A stretch of 17,989 nucleotides of DNA from positions 1-17,989 of the forward strand of contig JADJTK010000036.1 of assembly GCA_016711225.1 (NCBI GenBank), written 5' to 3'. The first letter of the stretch is position 1, and each line of letters starts with the position of its first letter. The position numbers were made by a program, and so were the translations under genes. Source of the stretch: Opitutaceae bacterium (GTDB taxonomy: Bacteria; Verrucomicrobiota; Verrucomicrobiia; Opitutales; Opitutaceae). The notes under the pieces were generated by a model, which made no database searches, was not told the DNA's origin, and worked only from the letters and a program-made list of their open reading frames with translations. Positions 8,614-14,646 of this stretch are shown piece after piece.

Positions 8614-8730
8614 CCATTATCCCAAAGGCGCCGCACGCGTCGATGAATGATGGAGACTGGAATCGCCCGGTACGGACCCGTACGCCGGGTGGTGTGGGGG
8701 CCGGCGGCTAACTACCGCCGGCTACCCGAT
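8614..8730 (+). mobile_element. group IIC intron 3' relic (domains IV-VI)
   Basis: Domain V (8660-8693, 34 nt) has a CGC catalytic triad in a C-G, G.U, C-G context (C8664-G8665-C8666), a lower helix of 9 pairs, a 2-nt CG bulge on the 3' side and an upper UACG/CGUA helix closed by GACC. Domain VI (8696-8730) has the stem GCCGGCGG/CCGCCGGC, a bulged A at 8724, and a GAT end that places this A at -7. A domain IV remnant pairs CCATTAT (8614-8620) with ATGATGG (8647-8653). From 8648 to 8735 the sequence is nearly identical to 9702-9788 (two substitutions, one indel). No 5' end or reverse transcriptase gene is visible, so this is a truncated copy. It lies antisense to the lipoprotein gene and overlaps its last codons. 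Confidence 0.75.
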
Positions 8731-9443
8731 TCGGCCATTTCGCTCTGGCAACTGCGGTAGTAACGATATCGACGCTCATCCGCGGAGTAATCTCGTCGCA
8801 CATCAGCGCGTCCGAACCTGCCTGCAAAATAGTCGAACTCAGAGATCAGTACCTCCTCGGTGATGATGTGCTGACCGGTCATCATCATCATGTCTGCGAC
8901 GATCGATACTCGGCTGTCCGGATCTAACTGAAGGGGTGCAATCATGTAAACGTACCTTCCTGCACTTGGGCCCGCGGGTTCCCGATCCCAAGGCCAACGC
9001 GCAAGCACGCATTCGCGCATGCCAACTGCCAATGATGATCGAAGAGGCTCAACCGCGACGTCCCCTTCCGGTAGAAAAGCCGGCACCTGAAACAGGAAAC
9101 GACTCAACAGGATGACCTTCGCGCGTCCGGCTGGGCCGTTCCCAAATGGCGTCTGATCGAGACCAGAGAGGAACTCGACGACTCCCGATCTCACATCAGC
9201 GGTGGAGAACCGCGAAATCATCAAGAGCCGATACAGTATGTAATCTCGAGACTCCTCATCAGAAACCTCGAGCCAAGACGGCATCTGCTCCAAGGCAGAC
9301 TGGACCAGTTCGGAGTCAGTGCGCTCTACACGAAAACTCGTCGCGACATCGCCAGCACCAGTCAAGGCAGGTGTGGTCGGTGGGACCATCGTACATCCGG
9401 TTGTACAAAGACCGACCAAGATCGCGAGATGCTTTGTCTTCAT
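8712..9443 (-). CDS. putative lipoprotein of unknown function, integron-cassette-like gene
   Basis: 243 residues from the ATG at 9443 (minus strand). The N-terminus MKTKHLAILVGLCTTGC is a short signal sequence with Cys13 and Cys17 as possible lipidation sites, though neither is a perfect lipobox. The mature part is mixed alpha/beta with no motif I recognise; a run of four Met lies in VADMMMMTGQ. The chosen start lies 5 nt after the GTTCGGC end of an attC-like site, the usual position of a cassette start codon. The frame is open further upstream to 9614, but that would run through the attC and into an intron, so it is rejected. The last residues (about ESGSRR) and the TAG are read from the antisense strand of a group II intron domain VI, so the native C-terminus was probably replaced. 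GC content is lower than in the glycosidase genes, consistent with foreign origin. Function unknown. Confidence 0.7.
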   Translation of the reverse strand: MKTKHLAILVGLCTTGCTMVPPTTPALTGAGDVATSFRVERTDSELVQSALEQMPSWLEVSDEESRDYILYRLLMISRFSTADVRSGVVEFLSGLDQTPFGNGPAGRAKVILLSRFLFQVPAFLPEGDVAVEPLRSSLAVGMRECVLARWPWDREPAGPSAGRYVYMIAPLQLDPDSRVSIVADMMMMTGQHIITEEVLISEFDYFAGRFGRADVRRDYSADERRYRYYRSCQSEMAESGSRR

Positions 9444-9448
9444 GCCTT

Positions 9449-9788
9449 GCCGAACGCTCCGGGTCAGGGACGCCGGGTCTCCGGCTCGGTCGAAGTGGAC
9501 GGGGCGTTTTCCGGCGTTCCCTGTAGTCGCTGGTGTGCGCCCGACATGACCGTGAACCAAGAAGTGGAAGTCTTCGATGTGCGAATCCAAAACTAAAGCA
9601 TTAGACGAAAGCAACTGCGACGCCGCGAGGCGTCGTGGAAGGAAGCTGGAGTCAAAACAGTAAGCCCACCATCAGCCGGCGGCGCCCTGCGCGCCGGCGG
9701 CTGATGGAACTGGAATCGCCCGGTACGGACCCGTACGCCGGGTGAGGTGGGGGCCGGCGGCTAACTACCGCCGGCTACCCGATTCGGC
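9449..9788 (-). other. attC-like integron recombination site, split by an intron (parts 9449-9534 and 9784-9788)
   Basis: Read on the minus strand with the intron removed, the site is 91 nt. Its order is R'' GCCGAAC, 9-nt spacer CAGCGACTA, arm L'' CAGGGAACGCCGG, a variable central part, arm L' CCGGCGTCCCTG, 9-nt spacer ACCCGGAGC and R' GTTCGGC (9455-9449). L'' carries exactly one base (A) more than L', the extrahelical base expected of attC. The layout, spacer lengths and R' heptamer are the same as in the site at 10175-10264. The intron interrupts R'' between GT (9533-9534) and TCGGC (9784-9788) on the + strand. This matches the published preference of group IIC-attC introns for the bottom strand of that box. 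Confidence 0.72.
9535..9783 (+). mobile_element. miniature group IIC intron without reverse transcriptase, inserted in an attC site
   Basis: 249 nt. The 5' end GTGCGCCCGACATG resembles the start of group IIC introns (from memory, Oceanobacillus iheyensis begins GUGUGCCCGGCAUG). A GGAAGGAAGC..GGAG..CAAAAC block at about 9638-9658 resembles the domain I/II/III core. A 17-bp hairpin with one mismatch (9669-9707) stands where domain IV, normally the home of the reverse transcriptase gene, should be. Domain V (9713-9746) has the CGC triad C9717-G9718-C9719 and the CG bulge. Domain VI has a bulged A at 9777, seven bases from the GAT end at 9783. Exon junction: TGGT | TCGGC. Group IIC introns are usually near 2 kb with the ORF, so this one has lost the ORF and apparently much of domain I. 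It lies opposite to the flanking genes, as is usual for attC-inserted IIC introns. It would need a maturase in trans to move. Confidence 0.75.
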
Positions 9789-9794
9789 TCCGTT

Positions 9795-10169
9795 TTAGTA
9801 TTCATCGCGCCTTGGATATTTCTTTTCAGCAACGATCATCAGACATATTCCGACAACGACCGCAACGGCAACATGAAGCCAGAACCACCACTGGCGAAGC
9901 ATCGGTGGTGATGGCGAGTCGAGCCAAAGATAAACCACCATCGGAGACAGAATAACACTAACGGCTAACGTTATAAATGGCACCGCCAGAACGATGAAAA
10001 GGATCATCGCAACCAAGCTCGTATGAAATGCGTAATACTCAACTTCAAGGGCTCCGAACAACTTTGCGGCGATAAACGCAAAGAAGCTTACGATCGCGAT
10101 AACGAGTGCTCGTAATGCACGCCGCAAATTGCCGGGTGGAACCTTAACTTTATGGAGCGGTAGATACAT
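9795..10169 (-). CDS. small membrane protein of unknown function, integron-cassette-like gene
   Basis: 124 residues. The ATG at 10169 (minus) lies 5 nt after the GTTCGGC end of the attC-like site at 10175-10264. Three hydrophobic segments are visible: about 20-42 (ALVIAIVSFFAFIAAKLFG), 48-80 (a long stretch, SLVAMILFIVLAVPFITLAVSVIL, perhaps one or two helices) and 94-113 (WFWLHVAVAVVVGICLMIVA). A basic N-terminus (HKVKVPPGNLRRALR) suggests that end is cytosolic, and the tail is charged (EKKYPRRDEY). The gene ends just before the antisense 3' end of the group II intron, i.e. at the R'' box of its own attC. Base composition is clearly more A+T-rich than the glycosidase genes. I do not recognise the family. 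Confidence 0.75.
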   Translation of the reverse strand: MYLPLHKVKVPPGNLRRALRALVIAIVSFFAFIAAKLFGALEVEYYAFHTSLVAMILFIVLAVPFITLAVSVILSPMVVYLWLDSPSPPMLRQWWFWLHVAVAVVVGICLMIVAEKKYPRRDEY

Positions 10170-10174
10170 CTTTT

Positions 10175-10264
10175 GCCGAACGTCTCAGGTGTACCATGCC
10201 GGGCAGCTGACGGTGATTGGAAACCGAGCACTTTCCCGGCATTGGTACTGGTGGCTGGTTCGCC
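10175..10264 (-). other. attC-like integron recombination site, intact
   Basis: 90 nt read on the minus strand: R'' GGCGAAC, 9-nt spacer CAGCCACCA, L'' GTACCAATGCCGGG, a 31-nt variable centre, L' CCCGGCATGGTAC, 9-nt spacer ACCTGAGAC, R' GTTCGGC. L'' and L' pair perfectly except for one extra A in L'', the extrahelical base typical of attC. The R boxes share the invariant AAC/GTT, but GTTCGGC deviates from the GTTRRRY consensus at one position. The start codon of the membrane gene follows after AAAAG. About 45 bp to the right (10265-10309) would be the 3' remnant of the previous cassette, cut off by the IS3 element. Confidence 0.72.
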
Positions 10265-10372
10265 CTCCGTTTTTCATTCGACGAAGAGAGTGAATGTGCG
10301 ATCTCGCTCTGAGGTGGACCCCGGAAGTTGGACAGCGGGGATGGTTAAGTTCAAACCATCCAAGATCCAGTC

Positions 10373-10663
10373 ATGTCCAAGAAACGTCGTACGTTTAGTC
10401 CCGAGTTCAAAGCCCAGGTCGGGCTCGAAGCCTTGAAGGGCATCGAGCCGGTCCACGCCATCGCCGCCCGGCACAAGGTGCATCCGGTGCAGGTGAGCCA
10501 GTGGAAGAAGGAAGTCTCCGAACGCCTGCCCGAGGTGTTTGGTCAAAAGCCGGCGGTCGATCCGGCCCAGTCCATTGCCCGAGAGCGAGAGCTGTTCGAG
10601 GAAATCGGACGGCTCAAGATGGAGCTCGAATGGCTCAAAAAAGTTGGTCCACTTGGGAACTGA
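10373..10663 (+). CDS. IS3-family OrfA (helix-turn-helix transposase subunit), copy A
   Basis: 96 residues. MSKKRRTFSPEFKAQVGLEA and the following HPVQVSQWKKEV block form the Tnp_1/HTH_8-type helix-turn-helix that binds the IS ends. A leucine-zipper-like stretch follows (RELFEEIGRLKMELEWLKK). The reading frame leaves the zipper at an A6 run (10637-10642) and ends at VGPLGN. Copy B has eight A at the same place. In active IS3 elements a run near this length programs the -1 shift into orfB, so copy A should not make the OrfAB fusion normally. The subunit alone could still act as a repressor of the element. Confidence 0.82.
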   Translation: MSKKRRTFSPEFKAQVGLEALKGIEPVHAIAARHKVHPVQVSQWKKEVSERLPEVFGQKPAVDPAQSIARERELFEEIGRLKMELEWLKKVGPLGN

Positions 10664-10909
10664 GGAGCGCCGCAGCACGATCGAGCCCAAACATCCCAAG
10701 TTGAGCGTGAGCCAGCAGTGCGCGCTGCTGGAATTGCCTCGCGCCAGCTACTACCGCCAACCCCAGCCGGAGAGCGACAAGAACCTGCAGCTGATGCGCC
10801 TCATCGACGAAACCTATCTGGAGTACCCGTTCTTTGGATCGCGGCAGATGCGCAACTGGCTGCGCTTGCGGGGTCACCGGGTCAACCGCAAGCGGGTGCA
10901 GCGGCTGAT
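10643..10909 (+). pseudogene. IS3-family OrfB, N-terminal fragment, copy A
   Basis: In the frame after the A-run the DNA encodes KLVHLGTEERRSTIEPKHPK and onward through SYYRQPQPESDKNLQLMRLI to RVQRLI. This is the N-terminal region of IS3-family OrfB, before the DDE integrase core. It is cut at 10909 by the left end of copy B. Copy A keeps the native ESDKNLQLMRLIDE segment that is frameshifted in copy B. Confidence 0.8.
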
Positions 10910-12253
10910 TGAGGTGGACCCCGGAAGTTGGACAGCGGGGATGGTTAAGTTCAAACCATCCAAGATCCAGTCATGTCCAAGAAACGTCGTACGTTTAGTC
11001 CCGAGTTCAAAGCCCAGGTCGGGCTCGAAGCCTTGAAGGGCATCGAGGCGGTCCACGCCATCGCCGCCCGGCACAAGGTGCATCCGGTGCAGGTGAGCCA
11101 GTGGAAGAAGGAAGTCTCCGAACGCCTGCCCGAGGTGTTTGGTCAAAAGCCGGCGGTCGATCCGGCCCAGTCCATTGCCCGAGAGCGAGAGCTGTTCGAG
11201 GAGATCGGACGGCTCAAGATGGAGCCTGAATGGCTCAAAAAAAAGTTGGTCCACTTGGGAACTGAGGAGCGCCGCAGCATGATCGAGCCCAAACATCCCA
11301 AGTTGAGCGTGAGCCAGCAGTGCGCGCTGCTGGGAATTGCTCGCGCCAGCTACTACCGCCAACCCCAGCCGGAGCGACAAGAACCTGCAGCTGATGCGCC
11401 TCATCGACGAACCTATCTGGCGTACCCGTTCTTCGGATCGCGGCAGATGCGCAACTGGCTGCGCCTGCAGGGCCACCGGGTCAACCGCAAGCGGGTGCAG
11501 CGGCTGATGCGCCAGCTCGGATTGGAGGCGATCTATCGCAAGCCCAACCTATCAGCGGCCAACCCGCAGCACCGGGTCTATCCGTACCTGCTGAAAGGAC
11601 TGATCGTCGATCGACCCAACCAGGTCTGGGCCACCGATATCACCTACCTGCCTATCAAGGCGGCTTCGCCTATCTCTGTGCGGTCATCGACTGGCACACC
11701 CGTCGGGTACTGAGCTGGGAGCTGTCCAACACGCTCGACGACCTTCTGCGTGCGAGCCGTACAGCGGGCGATGGCGGAGTTCGGCATCCCGGAGATCTTC
11801 AATACCGATCAGGGTTGTCAGTTCACCTCGACGGAGTTCACCAAGGTGTTGCTCGACGCCAAGGTGAAGCTGTCGATGGACGGCAAGGGCCGGTGCCTGG
11901 ACAACGTGTTCGTCGAACGCCTGTGGCGATCGGTGAAATACGAGGAGGTCTATCTCAAGAGCTACGGCTCGCGCATCGAGGCCCACGCCCAGCTCGCCGC
12001 CTACTTCGAGTTCTACAACGAACGCCGCCCCACAAGGTCCATGACGGAGTGCCCCTGCCCGCGTCTATCGCGCCCTCCTCAACCACCGGGCGGCCTGAAC
12101 GGCGAGGCTGCTGCCTCCCGTCCACCCTCCGCTGAATCCAGAAGGCGGGGAGGAGCCAAGCCCTCCCCCGCGCCCCTCCTTGTCTTTACTTTCCTTGTTC
12201 AATCCATAACTAACCAACCCGTCCCCGCTGTCTCGTGTTCGGGGTCCACCTCA
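10910..12253 (+). mobile_element. IS3-family insertion sequence, full-length copy B (1344 bp)
   Basis: The left end is TGAGGTGGACCCCGGAAG at 10910; the right end is the inverse CGGGGTCCACCTCA at 12240-12253. The terminal repeats agree over TGAGGTGGACCCCG and again over ACAGCGGGGA with a divergent middle. The element directly follows truncated copy A at an exact 600-bp period. The flanks (...TGAT on the left, GGGT on the right) show no target duplication, so the pair has probably been rearranged since insertion. Confidence 0.88.
10973..12098 (+). pseudogene. IS3-family transposase (OrfA-OrfB), frameshifted, copy B
   Basis: OrfA (MSKKRRTFSPEF...) reads in frame through an A8 run (11237-11244) into OrfB, mimicking the product of programmed -1 frameshifting. 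OrfB shows the rve/DDE core: VWATDITYLPI (first Asp), FNTDQGCQFTS (second Asp) and LDNVFVERLWRSVKYEEVYL (Glu region). Indels break it. A 2-base and a 1-base deletion relative to copy A garble the segment 11372-11410. A missing G near 11662 and two missing bases near 11730 put 11662-11735 out of frame. A missing C near 12030 shifts the C-terminus (expected tail ...VYRALLNHRAA, stop at 12096-12098). As written it cannot make a full transposase. Confidence 0.85.
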
Positions 12254-12319
12254 GGGTGGGGGGCGGCGCATAAAGTTGGAGGATGGTGACGGCGTGCGGG
12301 ACGGCAAGAGTGGAGAGGT

Positions 12320-13300
12320 ATGCAAAAACGAAAGAATACCTCCACCAAACGGGACCGTGTCCGCACGCCGTCCCAAGACTGCGAAACGCTGGTTCGGTTC
12401 GCCGAACTGCTCAAGCTCCGAGGGCTCGCCCAGAGCACCCAGGACGAGTACCTGCGGTTTGCCCGCAAGTTGCTCGAGCGGCTGGACTGTGATCCCACCG
12501 CTGTCACCGAGTTGCAGTTGCGCGCGCACCTGCTCCGCCTCAAAGAGGAGCATAGCTACTCGCCCAGCTCGATGCGCACGGCCGTGGCCGCGATGCGCGC
12601 GCTCTTCGGGCTGCACTTGGGCCACGACTGGAAGCTCTTCGACTTGGTGCGTGCGCCCTCGGAGCGCAAGCTGCCAACGGTGCTCACCCGCGAGGAAGTC
12701 ACGCGGCTCTTCGCCGTGGTGCGCGAAGAGCGTTTCCGGGTGTTCTTCCGGTTTGTTTACGCCACCGGACTGCGGTTGTTCGAGGCCCTGCAATTGCAGG
12801 TCGAGGATCTGCGCCAAAGTGACCGGGTGCGGGTGCGCGGGGGCAAGGGCCACAAGGACCGCTACGTGCCACTGCCGGCCGCGATGCTCCACGAACTGCG
12901 CCGGTACTGGAAGACGCATCGCAATGCGCGCTGGGTCTTTCCGGCGGTGGGCCGGGGCTGGCGCGAGAAGCCGGCGTGTCGTGAGCGACTGGGCAAAATT
13001 GACGAGCCGATGGGCCAGAGCTCGGTGCAGCATTGCATGAAGATCGCCCGGGCGGCCGCGCGCCTGCCGGTGGGCACCTGCACCCACACCCTGCGCCACT
13101 CCTATGCCACGCACCTGTTGGATGCGGGGGTGAGCATCCGGCTCATCAGCGCCTATCTTGGCCACAGCTCACTGGAGACGACGATGATCTATCTGCACCT
13201 CACCGCCGTCAACGAGGCCAGCGCCCGCGCCGCCATCGACCGGTTGCTGCCCCCGGACGACCTGGAGCCGCCCGCGGCCGCGGTGGTGGTGAGGCGCTAA
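12320..13300 (+). CDS. tyrosine recombinase / site-specific integrase paired with an IS91-type transposase
   Basis: 326 residues. The N-terminal SAM-like core-binding domain (about 22-105) is followed by the catalytic domain. All catalytic residues are visible: R152 in YATGLRLFEAL, K176 in GGKGHKDRYVPLP, H256 and R259 in HTLRHSYATHLL, H282 in YLGHSS, and the nucleophile Y291 in TTMIYLHL. It reverses the usual order of nothing and is intact. It lacks the extra alpha-I2 patch of integron integrases (no HEW..WQYVFP motif), so it is not IntI. It ends 20 bp before the transposase gene in the same orientation, an arrangement seen in many IS91-like elements that carry an accessory tyrosine recombinase. 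Its role in transposition is inferred from this pairing. The region between the IS3 right end (12253) and this ATG shows nothing else. Confidence 0.9.
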   Translation: MQKRKNTSTKRDRVRTPSQDCETLVRFAELLKLRGLAQSTQDEYLRFARKLLERLDCDPTAVTELQLRAHLLRLKEEHSYSPSSMRTAVAAMRALFGLHLGHDWKLFDLVRAPSERKLPTVLTREEVTRLFAVVREERFRVFFRFVYATGLRLFEALQLQVEDLRQSDRVRVRGGKGHKDRYVPLPAAMLHELRRYWKTHRNARWVFPAVGRGWREKPACRERLGKIDEPMGQSSVQHCMKIARAAARLPVGTCTHTLRHSYATHLLDAGVSIRLISAYLGHSSLETTMIYLHLTAVNEASARAAIDRLLPPDDLEPPAAAVVVRR

Positions 13301-13320
13301 CCACACCCCGGATCTCCGCG

Positions 13321-14460
13321 ATGTCCGTGCTCGCCGATTGGCTGGCGCGGCAGGCCCCCGCAGCGTTGCGCCGGAGCGATCTGCTTCCGGCGCAACGCCG
13401 CGCCCTGCACGCGATCCGGCGCTGCCGCACGCCCGCCATGGGCGGGCATCGGTATCGCTGTGCCAAGTGCAGCAGCGAGCACCACGCCTTTCATAGCTGC
13501 CACCATCGCGCCTGCCCGCGTTGCGGCGGCGCCAAGACCGCCGAGTGGACGCGCAAACAGACCGCGCGCCTCCTGCCTGTGCCGTATTTCCTGGTGACGT
13601 GCACCGTGCCCGAAGCGCTGCGCCCGGCCTTCCTTGCCAGCCCCGAGCTGCTTCATGATCTGTTCTTCACCCACGCCGCGGCGGCCCTCCAAACCGTCGC
13701 CGCCCGCCCGCGCCAGCTCGCGGCCGAGTTGGGCATGCTTGGCGTGCTGCATACCAGCGGCCGCCAGCTTCAGTTTCACCCGCACTTGCACTTCATCATT
13801 CCCGGCGGAGGCCTCAGTCTGGACCGCAAGAAGTGGCGTCATTGCCGCAAATCGGATTGGTTGCTGCCGGGCGACGCCGTGATAGCCGTCTTGCGACGCG
13901 CGATGGATGGACCCTGCGCGCCGCCGCCCCCGGAGCTGCACGCCCAGATCCCCGAGTCGGCTTGGCACAAGGGCTGGTGGATCGACTTCCAGCCCGCCGG
14001 CTCCGGCGAGAACGTGGTGCGCTATCTCGCCCGTTACGTACAGCACGCCGCGATCAGCGACGAGCGCATCTTGCAGGCCGACGATCGGTCGGTGCGATTC
14101 TCGTACACCGATAGTCGCACGGGCCAACGCGGCGAGGTCACTCTTGCCGCAGGGGAGTTCATGCGCCGCTATCTCCAGCATATATTGCCGCCCGGCCAAC
14201 ACCGCGTGCGCTATTTTGGCTGGTTGCACCCGGCAGCTCAGCGCCGTCGCCTGCTGGTGGAGACATTGCTCAACGCTCGCATCATCGTGCGCGAGCCAGT
14301 CGAGGCTGCGCCTCCTGGCATCTGCGTTGCCCGCACTGCGAACAGTTCACCCTGGTCTGTGTGGGTTCGCTCGCCCGCGCCCCGCCCTGAAGCCGATGCA
14401 GACCGTACCGTGGAGAGTCCAGACCGCTCGTGCTCGACCGTCGCCCTACGCCACGGCTAG
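13321..14460 (+). CDS. IS91-family HUH (Y2) transposase, C-terminus frameshifted
   Basis: The ATG at 13321 is used; the open frame extends upstream only as a shadow of the integrase. The N-terminal zinc-binding domain has C47-x2-C50 and C60-x4-C65-x2-C68. The HUH nickase motif is H155-L-H157 in FHPHLHFIIPGG. The paired tyrosines Y235 and Y239 lie in RYLARYVQHAAIS, the Y2 arrangement of IS91 relatives that move by rolling-circle transposition. Near 14305-14315 the frame slips. In the +1-shifted frame the DNA encodes a natural tail, WHLRCPHCEQFTLVCVGSL, ending at the stop 14388-14390, which would be the family's C-terminal zinc ribbon. The 14320-14460 part of the annotated frame is therefore probably not native. 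One indel separates this gene from an intact one. Confidence 0.85.
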   Translation: MSVLADWLARQAPAALRRSDLLPAQRRALHAIRRCRTPAMGGHRYRCAKCSSEHHAFHSCHHRACPRCGGAKTAEWTRKQTARLLPVPYFLVTCTVPEALRPAFLASPELLHDLFFTHAAAALQTVAARPRQLAAELGMLGVLHTSGRQLQFHPHLHFIIPGGGLSLDRKKWRHCRKSDWLLPGDAVIAVLRRAMDGPCAPPPPELHAQIPESAWHKGWWIDFQPAGSGENVVRYLARYVQHAAISDERILQADDRSVRFSYTDSRTGQRGEVTLAAGEFMRRYLQHILPPGQHRVRYFGWLHPAAQRRRLLVETLLNARIIVREPVEAAPPGICVARTANSSPWSVWVRSPAPRPEADADRTVESPDRSCSTVALRHG

Positions 14461-14646
14461 CGACGGCTTTGCTCGCGCGTGCCCAAAATGGTGTGGCGCC
14501 TCGATTTTGCGCTGGTTCCACGGCGTCTCGGTCAACAGACAACCGATCACGGACCACTGTTTGCCGGAGTCCCGGCCCAACCAGGTGCCATTGCGCGACC
14601 AAACCGGCCGGCCGGGCTCCTGGCCCCAATAGAGCGCCAAATACAA
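14446..14646 (-). pseudogene. possible 3' remnant of a small minus-strand cassette gene
   Basis: The minus-strand frame reads protein-like from about DRLTDDPAQALCALYLALYWGQEP through GRPVWSRNGTWLGRDSGKQW to a TAG at 14446-14448. It lacks a clear start and enters the tandem repeat. Its upstream part could be joined, by one added C in the CCCC run near 14925, to the C-terminus of the membrane gene at 14892-15248. In that case both are one gene broken by duplication and frameshift. No family recognised; low confidence that it is a separate gene. Confidence 0.3.

Larger units (their letters stand above)
10310..10909 (+). mobile_element. IS3-family insertion sequence, truncated copy A
   Basis: Starts with the left inverted repeat TGAGGTGGACCCCGG and stops after 600 bp inside orfB, where copy B begins with the same repeat. 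It is about 97-98% identical to the first 600 bp of copy B by eye. The right half and right end are missing and do not reappear after copy B. No target duplication is recognisable. Confidence 0.88.

Noticed and set aside
8641..8711. Possible peptide MNDGDWNRPVRTRTPGGVG
   Set aside because: It is the spurious translation of intron domains V-VI.
9444..9614. Upstream extension of the lipoprotein gene to 9614
   Set aside because: It would read through the attC-like site and into the intron; the internal ATG at 9443 gives a signal sequence and the expected cassette start position.
10539..11036. 165-codon frame joining OrfB of copy A to the left end of copy B
   Set aside because: Chimera created by the insertion junction, not a functional gene.
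12251..13165. 304-codon minus-strand open frame over the recombinase
   Set aside because: Antisense shadow of a gene with all catalytic residues.
12320..13300. Tyrosine recombinase considered as the integron integrase
   Set aside because: It lacks the IntI-specific extra patch, lies on the cassette side of the array, and is tightly paired with an IS91-type transposase.
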